A stretch of DNA of 6,093 bases from NCBI GenBank assembly GCA_002348925.1, contig DEBV01000011.1, positions 59,498 to 65,590 on the forward strand, written 5' to 3'. Positions 1 to 5,711 of the stretch are shown piece after piece; the stretch's first letter is position 1, and each line of letters starts with the position of its first letter. This DNA comes from Alphaproteobacteria bacterium UBA2947 (lineage in GTDB: Bacteria > Pseudomonadota > Alphaproteobacteria > Rs-D84). Below the pieces are notes generated by a model. The model did not search any database, had not been told where the DNA came from, and saw nothing but the letters and a program-made list of their open reading frames with translations. Made by a program: the position numbers and the translations under genes.

Positions 1-27
1 TGCTCTATCCAATTGAGCCATGGGCGC
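1..27 (-). tRNA. tRNA 5' part, probably tRNA-Arg (cut by window edge)
   Basis: Read on the minus strand from 27 to 1, the sequence folds as the start of a tRNA. It has a 7-nt acceptor strand GCGCCCA, then T8-G9, a D-stem GCTC/GAGC enclosing the loop AATTGGATA, and A26. The GG in the D-loop and the T8 are the conserved tRNA positions. The anticodon arm, variable loop, T-arm and 3' acceptor strand lie outside the window, so the amino acid cannot be read. The GCGCCC acceptor followed by a GGATAGAGC D-arm is typical of bacterial tRNA-Arg genes, so Arg is the best guess. It has the same orientation as the efflux operon and starts 56 nt after the permease stop codon. Confidence 0.85.
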
Positions 28-39
28 ATATCGGGATAT

Positions 40-67
40 ATTCTATATCAAAAAATTTTAAATGCAA
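40..67 (-). promoter_or_regulatory. candidate promoter of the tRNA gene
   Basis: On the minus strand, TTGCAT (62-67) and TAGAAT (40-45) are separated by 16 nt and could serve as -35 and -10 boxes. They would place a transcript start a few bases before the tRNA 5' end at 27. The -10 box differs from TATAAT at one position, while the -35 box is weak. A CCCG stretch follows the -10 box, like the GC-rich discriminator of stable-RNA promoters. The region is AT-rich, so chance matches are likely. Confidence 0.3.
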
Positions 68-83
68 GCAAAAACAAATAAAA

Positions 84-1301
84 TTATTCATATCTTAAAC
101 TGTCGATAGGGTTCAGTTTAGCGGCTTTGATTGCAGGCATTACCCCAGAAACCAGACCAACAACAACCGCGACAGATATAGATACTACAACTGGCCAAAT
201 TGAAAATGGAACATTATAGTGCATTACAAAACGCCCTACCCCTTGTGATAATCCAACACCCAATATCAGCCCGAACATAGAACCAATAAATGAAATCAAA
301 ATAGATTCCGACAAGAATTGAGTGATGATTGTACTTTCCTGTGCACCGATTGCCTTTCGAATACCGATTTCGCGCGTTCTTTCCGCCACAGACACCAACA
401 TCATATTCATAATACCTATTGACCCCACCAAAAGCGAAACCGCGGCTATAGCAATTAAAAGCAATGTTAAATAACCTGTCACAGTTGTCATTGTTTCCAT
501 AACCTGTTTCATATCTGTAATTTGGAAATCATCAGCATCGCTTTCTTTCAATTTATGACGTTGACGCAAAAGCGCGGTTATTTGGTCGGTTGCGATATTG
601 TTATCTGCATCTTGATAAAGTTTCAACGAAATCATCCCAACAGAATTTGGAAAACGCGAACCGTTTATGCGTTTTTTCAGCGTTGTTATCGGAACGATTA
701 ACATATCGTCTTGCGATCCCATACCAGATTCACCCTTTGCCTTGGTGACGCCTATAACTGTCAGTGGTGTATTGCGGACACGAATAATTTCACCAACTGG
801 ATTTTTTGGCATTCCTAATTCTTCGGCTGTATCTGGACCAATAACCACATATGTTGATGCGTTGCGAACCGCAGATTCGTCGATGAAAGACCCGTATTCT
901 ATTTCTATATTTTGAACGGTTGCATACCCAGGATACACACCAACCATAGATGTTGACCAGTTTTTATTTCCATAGACAACCTGTGCCGCGCTGTTTTCCA
1001 CAGGACTTGCCGCCGCGACATCTGGTAATTGCGCGATATATTTCACATCGTCCATTGTCAGCGTCATACGATTACCAGAACGCACACCGCCACTTTGCGC
1101 CGCACCTGCGCGTATCATAATTGTATTTGTCCCCAATGATGAAAATTGGTCTGTGATAGACTGTTGCACCGTTTCACCAACAGCAACCATTATAACCACC
1201 GCCATAATACCAATGACTATACCCAGCACCGTCAAAAATGAACGCATTTTATTGCCACTTATCGACAGCCAAGATTCATGTGCTATATCATAAAATGTCA
1301 T
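84..1301 (-). CDS. macB: MacB-type ABC transporter permease (separate membrane subunit)
   Basis: This 405-residue inner-membrane protein matches the membrane half of MacB. TM1 is at about residues 22-42. A large periplasmic MacB_PCD-type domain spans about 45-270. An FtsX-type domain follows with TM segments near 277-304, 328-352 and 368-392. The cytoplasmic stretch AERTREIGIRKAIGA (306-320), just after TM2, is the hallmark of this family and contacts the ATPase. The C-terminus AAKLNPIDSLRYE is also typical. By family knowledge, such permeases act by mechanotransmission, driving substrates from the periplasm through the adaptor and outer-membrane channel rather than across the inner membrane. 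The ATG start overlaps the ATPase stop codon as ATGA, with a weak AAAGG about 10 nt upstream, which supports translational coupling. In E. coli MacB this domain is fused behind the ATPase; here it is a separate gene, so the symbol denotes the C-terminal half only. The substrate is unknown; macrolides should not be assumed. Confidence 0.92.
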   Translation of the reverse strand: MTFYDIAHESWLSISGNKMRSFLTVLGIVIGIMAVVIMVAVGETVQQSITDQFSSLGTNTIMIRAGAAQSGGVRSGNRMTLTMDDVKYIAQLPDVAAASPVENSAAQVVYGNKNWSTSMVGVYPGYATVQNIEIEYGSFIDESAVRNASTYVVIGPDTAEELGMPKNPVGEIIRVRNTPLTVIGVTKAKGESGMGSQDDMLIVPITTLKKRINGSRFPNSVGMISLKLYQDADNNIATDQITALLRQRHKLKESDADDFQITDMKQVMETMTTVTGYLTLLLIAIAAVSLLVGSIGIMNMMLVSVAERTREIGIRKAIGAQESTIITQFLSESILISFIGSMFGLILGVGLSQGVGRFVMHYNVPFSIWPVVVSISVAVVVGLVSGVMPAIKAAKLNPIDSLRYE

Positions 1302-2044
1302 TTTTTATGCGCCTTTTTTTCAGATTTTAATAACACAGATTCATTTTTAGGTATCGCCCCATCGTAAGTTATACGCCCGTCGTAAATATGAATCACGCGG
1401 TTTGCATATTTTGCAATTTCAAATTCGTGTGTAATCATAACGATAGTGATTCCTAAATCTTTGTTTAACTTCTTAAAGAACTTTAATATTTCATTTCCCA
1501 TTTTGGAATCAAGCGCGCCAGTTGGTTCGTCCGCCAAAATTAACTTTGGACTGCCCGCCAAAGCACGTGCGATTGCAACACGTTGTTTCATACCACCAGA
1601 TAACTGTGTTGGAAGGTATGTTTCAAATTTTTCCAAACCCACTAACTTTAACATTTCGCGCGCACGCGTTAAACGTTCTTCCATTGGCAGACCGCGATAC
1701 ATCAACGGCAGCATCACATTGTCCAAAATATTTCTTTTCGGCAGTAAATTAAAATTCTGAAAAACGAAGCCAATGTATTCATTTCTTATCTTTGCCAATT
1801 CATCTGGCAAAAGCGTTGTTATGTCTTTGCCATACAATTCATATATCCCAGAAGTCGCACTGTCTAACGCACCAACAATATTCATACATGTCGATTTACC
1901 AGAACCAGACGGCCCCATAATCGCCACAAATTCGCCAGGTTTAATCGTGAAAGTTATATCAAACAAAACCTGTTGTTCACCACCAATTTCCAGTGGGAAA
2001 CTTTTACAGATTTTTTTCATAGATATAATCGGTGTATTACTCAT
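1298..2044 (-). CDS. macB: MacB/LolD-type ABC transporter ATP-binding protein
   Basis: This 248-residue cytoplasmic ATPase energises the pump. All ABC motifs are present: Walker A GPSGSGKST (44-52), Q-loop Q96 in FVFQNFNLLP, signature LSGGMKQR (148-155), Walker B LILADEP (168-174), D-loop GALD (176-179) and H-loop H206. The FQNFNLLP and ADEPTGALDS stretches are characteristic of the MacB/LolD/FtsE class that pairs with FtsX-fold permeases. The signature has MK where QQ is more usual. The last residues form a lysine-rich tail (SEKKAHKK) outside the core fold. AGGAAA (2052-2057, minus) lies 7 nt before the ATG and supports the start. The gene begins 14 nt after the adaptor stop and overlaps the permease start by 4 nt. 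It corresponds to the N-terminal half of a fused MacB, hence the symbol. LolD is an alternative family name, but the neighbouring adaptor and channel argue for efflux rather than lipoprotein sorting. Confidence 0.93.
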   Translation of the reverse strand: MSNTPIISMKKICKSFPLEIGGEQQVLFDITFTIKPGEFVAIMGPSGSGKSTCMNIVGALDSATSGIYELYGKDITTLLPDELAKIRNEYIGFVFQNFNLLPKRNILDNVMLPLMYRGLPMEERLTRAREMLKLVGLEKFETYLPTQLSGGMKQRVAIARALAGSPKLILADEPTGALDSKMGNEILKFFKKLNKDLGITIVMITHEFEIAKYANRVIHIYDGRITYDGAIPKNESVLLKSEKKAHKK

Positions 2045-2058
2045 TTATGTATTTCCTG

Positions 2059-3246
2059 TTAACGTGGTCCACCCGCAGGCGCACCACCCATCATGCCACC
2101 ACCACGATTACCACTCGATTTTTTACTTTTAGATTCTTGACCAATATAACCGACAACGATTTTATCGCTCGCCTCTATTTCATCTGATATGATTTGAGTT
2201 TCTGTGGCAGTTATGATTCCTTTGGTATATGGCACCAATATAATTTTGCCATCTCTTTGAATTGCTAAATGATTGGTTGGATTTATAGATTCACTAGAAA
2301 CATCTATGATACCGTTAAAGTTGCGTAATAAAAACGCAGAATTATTCGCTTTCCAAGTATCTTTAGCGGAATTAACCACAATCGTCACAAACGCTGTCAT
2401 ACCAGGCATCAACTTTAAATCGCTGTTATCAACATCTATGACAACAGTGTAAACAACAACATTTGATGTAGTTGTTGGAGAAAGACGAACCTGACGTACA
2501 AAACCTTCAAAAGTTTGTGACGAATACGCATCTACTGTAAATGTGACAGGTTGACCTTGCTTTATTACACCGATATCGGCTTCACTTACCGCGGTTTCGA
2601 TTTGCATCTTTGTTAAATCTTCAGCAATTTCAAAAAGGTCGGGGGTTTGGAACGATGCCGCAACAGTTTGACCTTTGTCCACTTTTCTTGAAATCACCGT
2701 TCCGTCTACTGGCGACACAATAGTTGCGTATCCTAAGTTAGTCACTGCTTTGTCATATTGAGATTGCGCACGAATAACTGACGATTCTGCCTGTTCATAC
2801 TGTGTTTGTGATTGTTCCATTTCGCTGCGCGCGATAAAGCCTTCGTTATAAAGCGTCTTGTTTCGGTTATATTCGTTTTTCGCGTAATTGCGTTGTGATT
2901 TCGCGCTGTCCAGTGATGCTTTGGCTTCATCAACAGATGCTTGCAACACAGATGGTTCGATAGTTAATAATTTATCACCTTTTTTAACCAAGGAATTATA
3001 ATCTACAAAGATTTCTTCGATTGTACCAGAAACCTGAGAACCAACACTGACCGTATTCACAGGCATAATTTCACCAGTTGCTGTCACAGTTTGCGAAATA
3101 TCGCCACGTTTAACATCCATCGTCACGAAATTCTTTTTCGTTGATTTAGCAGTTTTAGTCCCAAGTCCCCAAACAGCAACAACAGCAGCTACAATAAATA
3201 TTACCCACCATTTGTGTCGCAAAAACCAATTTTTTTTCTTATTCAT
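2059..3246 (-). CDS. macA: MacA-like periplasmic adaptor (membrane fusion protein)
   Basis: This 395-residue adaptor bridges the inner-membrane transporter and the outer-membrane channel. A basic N-terminus precedes a single membrane anchor at about residues 13-30. Then follow a lipoyl half-motif (about 60-98), an alpha-helical hairpin with heptad-like, Gln/Ala-rich sequence (about 98-168), the second lipoyl half including IVSPVDGTVISRKVDKGQTV (176-195), a beta-barrel domain (about 205-295) with the family motif LMPGMTAFVTI, and a membrane-proximal domain up to about 366. Length and order match MacA/YknX-type adaptors of ABC pumps. The C-terminus carries an unusual Gly/Met/Pro-rich tail (379-395). 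The ATG lies inside the end of the channel gene (8-bp overlap), with GGAAGGGAAA upstream as ribosome binding site, so translation is probably coupled. Placement directly before a split MacB supports macA rather than an RND adaptor. Specificity cannot be inferred. Confidence 0.92.
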   Translation of the reverse strand: MNKKKNWFLRHKWWVIFIVAAVVAVWGLGTKTAKSTKKNFVTMDVKRGDISQTVTATGEIMPVNTVSVGSQVSGTIEEIFVDYNSLVKKGDKLLTIEPSVLQASVDEAKASLDSAKSQRNYAKNEYNRNKTLYNEGFIARSEMEQSQTQYEQAESSVIRAQSQYDKAVTNLGYATIVSPVDGTVISRKVDKGQTVAASFQTPDLFEIAEDLTKMQIETAVSEADIGVIKQGQPVTFTVDAYSSQTFEGFVRQVRLSPTTTSNVVVYTVVIDVDNSDLKLMPGMTAFVTIVVNSAKDTWKANNSAFLLRNFNGIIDVSSESINPTNHLAIQRDGKIILVPYTKGIITATETQIISDEIEASDKIVVGYIGQESKSKKSSGNRGGGMMGGAPAGGPR

Positions 3247-4579
3247 CTTTTTTCCCTTCCAGTTCAGATTTTATATCGCCGATTGCCAGCGCAACAGCCG
3301 CCCTTTTCACAAACAAATCATATTTCGCAGAATTATTTTGCTTTTGCGCGTTTACCAACTCAGATTGCGCCGTTTGCCAATCCAACATTGTCGCACGACC
3401 TACTTTATACATACCTGCAGTTACGCGTTCAGATTCTGTCGCAGATTTAAGCAATGCTTCCGTATGTTTCAGAACAGTTTGCGCGGTCTTGTAATTTTGA
3501 TATGCTGTAAAAACATCCATCATTGCCGCGTTTTTCGTTTGTTCTTCGTTGTATTTAGCACGATCATAATCTGATTCCGCTGCGCGCAAACCGTACATAT
3601 TCGCAAAACCAGCAAATAACGGCATAGACGCACGAATACCGATAGATCCGTTCATCTTGTTTGTTTCTGGGGAAACAACATCTTGAAACCTGTCATCGTT
3701 CCAACCAACGCTGCCACTGGCAGAAATAGACGGGAGATTTTTCAAAAACGCCGCATTTCTTTTATGCCACGCCGCATCTTTATTCGCAGACGCCTTTAAT
3801 AAATCAGGTCTTTTTTCCCGCGCAATTTTTATCAGTTCATCTATGCTTTCGCTTTCCGCTTCACTGCCAAAAGTCGACGACATATCTGCAATCGCAATTT
3901 CTTGATTTGCAGGAAAAGAAAGTTTTGTTAACAATGTTCCCTTTGTAATCTCACGATTATTTTTTGCACGTTCCAATGATAACTGTGATGAAGCCAATGT
4001 TGTTTCAGCCTTATATACATCAGCCTTTGCCACAGAACCTGCTTTGAATTTTTTATCGGCTGTATCTTTTGCTGTTTGTGCTACCTTTAATGCAGAAGTA
4101 GCAGATTCAACATCTGCATCGGCATTTAATAATTCATAATACGCACCAACAATACCATAAACAAAATTTTGCACTGTTTCATCATAATCAAAACCCGCAG
4201 CACGATATGTTGCCAATGTTTGCGCAAAATCTGATTCCCTTTTTCCAAAATCAAATATCAAATAAGACGCAGAAATAGATGCCCCATATCCCCAATCATA
4301 ATTTGGATTTTTTGTATCTTTGCTTTGTGCGAAATTTTTGTTCGCACTAACTGACGCAGAAACATTTGGCAAATAATTTGCATAGCCCGCGTTTTTATTG
4401 AAATGAATGGAACGCAATGCCGCATATGCAGCCGCAGTTTGCGGGTTACGACAAAGCCCCAAGTTGATAACATCTTGCAAAGACTGAACCCCTTCTGGCA
4501 CGTTGCGCATCGTCACACAATCGTCTGAACCAAAGGCCATTGTTGGCAAAACAGCAGTTAACAGCCAAATCTTTTTCAT
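3239..4579 (-). CDS. tolC: TolC-family outer-membrane efflux channel
   Basis: This 446-residue protein is the outer-membrane duct of the pump. A Sec signal peptide is visible (about residues 1-17, MKKIWLLTAVLPTMAFG, then SDD). The mature part shows the two internally related OEP halves of TolC. The first contains YLIFDFGKRESDF (106-118) and long Ala/Lys-rich helices (about 140-215). The second contains SMPLFAGFANMYGLRAAES (318-336) and helices at about 345-432. The repeated pattern of strand pair, F-x-x-G turn and long coiled-coil helices is typical, and the length is normal. Two cysteines (21 and 43) lie near the mature N-terminus. There is no lipobox, so it is TolC-like rather than an OprM/NodT-like lipoprotein. 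AGGGGA (4588-4593, minus) lies 8 nt before the ATG. It is the first gene of the operon, just ahead of the adaptor, so this channel is probably dedicated to this pump. The symbol is by family. Confidence 0.9.
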   Translation of the reverse strand: MKKIWLLTAVLPTMAFGSDDCVTMRNVPEGVQSLQDVINLGLCRNPQTAAAYAALRSIHFNKNAGYANYLPNVSASVSANKNFAQSKDTKNPNYDWGYGASISASYLIFDFGKRESDFAQTLATYRAAGFDYDETVQNFVYGIVGAYYELLNADADVESATSALKVAQTAKDTADKKFKAGSVAKADVYKAETTLASSQLSLERAKNNREITKGTLLTKLSFPANQEIAIADMSSTFGSEAESESIDELIKIAREKRPDLLKASANKDAAWHKRNAAFLKNLPSISASGSVGWNDDRFQDVVSPETNKMNGSIGIRASMPLFAGFANMYGLRAAESDYDRAKYNEEQTKNAAMMDVFTAYQNYKTAQTVLKHTEALLKSATESERVTAGMYKVGRATMLDWQTAQSELVNAQKQNNSAKYDLFVKRAAVALAIGDIKSELEGKKDE

Positions 4580-4607
4580 TGTGAAAATCCCCTACATCAT
4601 ACTGAAT

Positions 4608-4616
4608 ATTATCCTA
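4608..4616 (-). promoter_or_regulatory. candidate -10 region for the efflux operon
   Basis: On the minus strand the sequence TGCTAGGATAAT offers two overlapping -10 boxes: TAGGAT (4611-4616), preceded by TG plus one base like an extended -10, and GATAAT (4608-4613). They lie about 30 nt upstream of the channel-gene ATG at 4579. No convincing -35 box is seen at 16-18 nt. Further upstream are A/T tracts and two AAATTT blocks 11 bp apart (4619-4624 and 4630-4635), which could act as UP-element-like or bent DNA. Confidence 0.4.
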
Positions 4617-4661
4617 GCAAATTTGAAAAAAATTTAAAAGCATTTTTGTTAAAAAAAGTTC

Positions 4662-4691
4662 TTTACTTTAATCAGAGAATCTCGCTATACT
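4662..4691 (+). promoter_or_regulatory. candidate promoter of the repeat-protein gene
   Basis: TTTACT (4662-4667) and TATACT (4686-4691) are spaced by 18 nt and resemble -35 and -10 boxes, with four and five matches to consensus. Initiation would fall near 4698, giving a short leader before the ribosome binding site. The boxes lie within the 142-bp divergent region shared with the efflux operon. Confidence 0.5.
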
Positions 4692-4704
4692 GAAATCAGA
4701 AATC

Positions 4705-4712
4705 AAGGAGGG
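4705..4712 (+). promoter_or_regulatory. strong ribosome binding site of the repeat-protein gene
   Basis: AAGGAGGG is an almost ideal anti-Shine-Dalgarno match, 9-10 nt before the ATG at 4722. It fixes the start codon and suggests efficient translation. It is the strongest ribosome binding site in the window. Confidence 0.75.
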
Positions 4713-4721
4713 ACTCTTACC

Positions 4722-5258
4722 ATGACAAAGAAAATAATTTTCACATCTATTTGTGCGATAATATCTTTTGGTACGCTCGCAGAAACGCCTATGGATATGA
4801 TGGCAAGATTAACAGAAGATCAAAGAGCGTGCGTCACAACACATGGTTGTGTCGTACCAGAACAACCAGAAACGGTCGATGCATTGAATGCATATATGGA
4901 TTGCATGAAAAATGCGATGGTATCTTGTAATATTCAACAAGAAGCACCAGTGATGGATATTCCAGCTCCTGAGGCTCCTGTGATGGACATCCCTGCACCA
5001 GAAGCTCCTGTGATGGACATCCCTGCGCCAGAAGCGCCTGTGATGGATATTCCTGCATCAGAAGCACCTGTGATGGACATTCCTGCACCAGAAGCACCTG
5101 TAATGGATATCCCAGCTCCTGAGGCGCCTGTAATGGACATCCCAGCACCAGAAGTTCCTGTAATGGATATCCCCGCGCCAGAGGTACCTGTAATGGACAT
5201 TCCTGCACCAGAAGTTCCTGTGATGGATATCCCCGCGCCAGAAGTGCCACAGGAATAA
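4722..5258 (+). CDS. exported four-cysteine protein with acidic Pro/Met decapeptide repeats, function unknown
   Basis: I do not recognise this 178-residue protein. It has a clear Sec signal peptide: MTKK, a hydrophobic stretch of about residues 5-17, and probable cleavage after TLA at 20. A segment of about 21-73 follows with four cysteines (37, 43, 61, 69; spacing C-x5-C-x17-C-x7-C), suited to two periplasmic disulfides. Residues 74-173 are ten tandem copies of E-A/V-P-V-M-D-I-P-A-P, closed by EVPQE. The repeat contains no Lys, Arg or aromatic residues and carries two acidic residues, one Met and three Pro per unit. It should therefore be extended, non-globular and strongly negative. There is no lipobox at Cys11 and no C-terminal anchor or sorting motif, so a soluble periplasmic or secreted protein is likely. 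The gene has its own promoter-like sequence, a strong ribosome binding site and an immediate terminator, so it looks monocistronic and expressed. It is divergent from the efflux operon. Roles as a periplasmic spacer, a surface repeat protein or a metal or peptide binder are speculation. Confidence 0.85.
   Translation: MTKKIIFTSICAIISFGTLAETPMDMMARLTEDQRACVTTHGCVVPEQPETVDALNAYMDCMKNAMVSCNIQQEAPVMDIPAPEAPVMDIPAPEAPVMDIPAPEAPVMDIPASEAPVMDIPAPEAPVMDIPAPEAPVMDIPAPEVPVMDIPAPEVPVMDIPAPEVPVMDIPAPEVPQE
4941..5240 (+). repeat. ten in-frame 30-bp tandem repeats
   Basis: Ten 30-bp units run without gaps, each encoding E-A/V-P-V-M-D-I-P-A-P, followed by a partial eleventh (gaagtgcca) before the stop. Only two residue positions vary: Ala to Val in units 8-10 and the final partial unit, and Pro to Ser in unit 4. 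Many third codon positions vary. Shared synonymous marks show nested duplication. Units 1-3 and 6-8 share the same order of Glu codons (gaa, gag, gaa) and of Ala-Pro ends (gctcct, gcacca, gcgcca). Units 7-8 resemble units 9-10, and units 8 and 10 differ by one base. Because the unit is a multiple of three, other frames also stay open, producing long spurious reading frames on the opposite strand. Confidence 0.97.
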
Positions 5259-5265
5259 GCAAATT

Positions 5266-5294
5266 AAAAAATCTCCCGATTGGGAGATTTTTTT
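5266..5294 (+). terminator. intrinsic terminator of the repeat-protein gene
   Basis: The stem ATCTCCC (5271-5277) pairs with GGGAGAT (5282-5288) around a GATT loop, extended by an upstream A-run pairing with the following T-run (5288-5294). It begins 7 nt after the TAA at 5256-5258. The flanking A-tract means it could also work weakly on the minus strand, but no minus-strand gene is seen entering it from the right. Confidence 0.92.
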
Positions 5295-5348
5295 ACTTCA
5301 TTTTTATAATTATCTTTTACTATCACAAAAACCATTTCCTGATTTTTA

Positions 5349-5365
5349 TTCCTAAAACATAGGAA
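5349..5365. promoter_or_regulatory. inverted repeat, candidate operator upstream of the HTH gene
   Basis: TTCCTA and TAGGAA form a perfect 6-bp inverted repeat separated by AAACA. It is centred at 5357, about 25-35 nt upstream of the candidate -35 boxes of the HTH gene. It has no T-run and too short a stem to be a terminator, so a protein-binding site is the more plausible reading. No known regulator consensus is recognised. The rest of the 207-bp gap (5259-5465) is AT-rich with no gene visible. Confidence 0.3.
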
Positions 5366-5390
5366 CATATTCTAATTATAGTTGTTTTTG

Positions 5391-5419
5391 TTGATTTAAT
5401 TCATCTATACTGATAAGAT
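5391..5419 (+). promoter_or_regulatory. candidate promoter of the HTH gene
   Basis: TTGATT (5391-5396) and TAAGAT (5414-5419) are 17 nt apart, and the -10 box is preceded by TGA as in an extended -10. An overlapping alternative is TTGTTT (5382-5387) with TATACT (5406-5411) at 18 nt. The alternative shares the ctatactga stretch with the promoter at 4662-4691. The leader then runs about 40 nt to the ATG at 5466. Confidence 0.45.
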
Positions 5420-5465
5420 ACCTACTTGAATTGGGGACAAAATAAAAAGAAAGGAGAAAAAGATT

Positions 5466-5708
5466 ATGAATCATTATCAAATCTGGAACGCCATAGAATT
5501 GTTTGCCCATGATCACGGAATGTCTTGTTCAGGGCTGGCAAAACGCAGTGGGTTAGACCCAACAACATTTAATAAAAGCAAACGCGCTTCTGTCTTTGGA
5601 CAACCGCGTTGGCCATCAACAGAAACCATTTCAAAAATTTTGAGTGCGACAAATTCATCACCACAAGACTTTTTCAAATATATAAAAGACAGTGAAAATT
5701 TAAAATAA
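5466..5708 (+). CDS. small standalone HTH DNA-binding protein (XRE-like, S24-repressor N-domain type)
   Basis: This 80-residue protein is almost entirely one DNA-binding domain. Residues 5-16 form the first helix. The helix-turn-helix is at about 20-40 (MSCSGLAKRSGLDPTTFNKSKR region), with TTFNKSKR as recognition helix. A loop RWPSTETISKIL (48-59) and a final helix with SPQDFFKYI (65-73) follow. From family knowledge, this pattern matches the N-terminal domain of alphaproteobacterial HTH regulators that usually continue into an S24 (LexA/CI-like) peptidase domain of more than 100 residues. Here the protein stops right after the HTH and a terminator hairpin follows within 4 nt, so no peptidase remnant exists. 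The protein would be a DNA-binding regulator without RecA-triggered self-cleavage. AAAGGAG (5450-5456) lies 9 nt before the ATG and supports the start. It has its own promoter and terminator, so it is probably monocistronic. Targets are unknown; autoregulation through 5349-5365 is possible. Confidence 0.85.
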   Translation: MNHYQIWNAIELFAHDHGMSCSGLAKRSGLDPTTFNKSKRASVFGQPRWPSTETISKILSATNSSPQDFFKYIKDSENLK

Positions 5709-5711
5709 AAC

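Noticed and set aside
667..3574. Several plus-strand open frames of 76-120 codons across the efflux operon (for example 667-915, 1446-1760, 1773-2132, 3212-3574)
   Set aside because: Each lies opposite a well-supported conserved gene, lacks a ribosome binding site, and encodes sequence with no recognisable domain.
4258..4473. Minus-strand frame of 71 codons inside the channel gene, and a similar 63-codon frame at 2742-2933 inside the adaptor gene
   Set aside because: They are out-of-frame shadows on the same strand as intact conserved genes.
4722..4760. Lipoprotein signal at Cys11 of the repeat protein
   Set aside because: The residues before Cys11 (TSI) do not fit a lipobox, which needs a small residue just before the Cys, and a good signal-peptidase I site (TLA-ET) follows at residue 20.
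4941..5240. CRISPR array
   Set aside because: The 30-bp units are directly tandem with no unique spacers and are in-frame coding sequence.
4834..5262. Long minus-strand open frames (142 and 88 codons) opposite the repeat protein
   Set aside because: They arise because the 30-bp repeat is a multiple of three and lacks stop codons in these frames. They have no ribosome binding site, and the plus-strand gene has a signal peptide, promoter, ribosome binding site and terminator.
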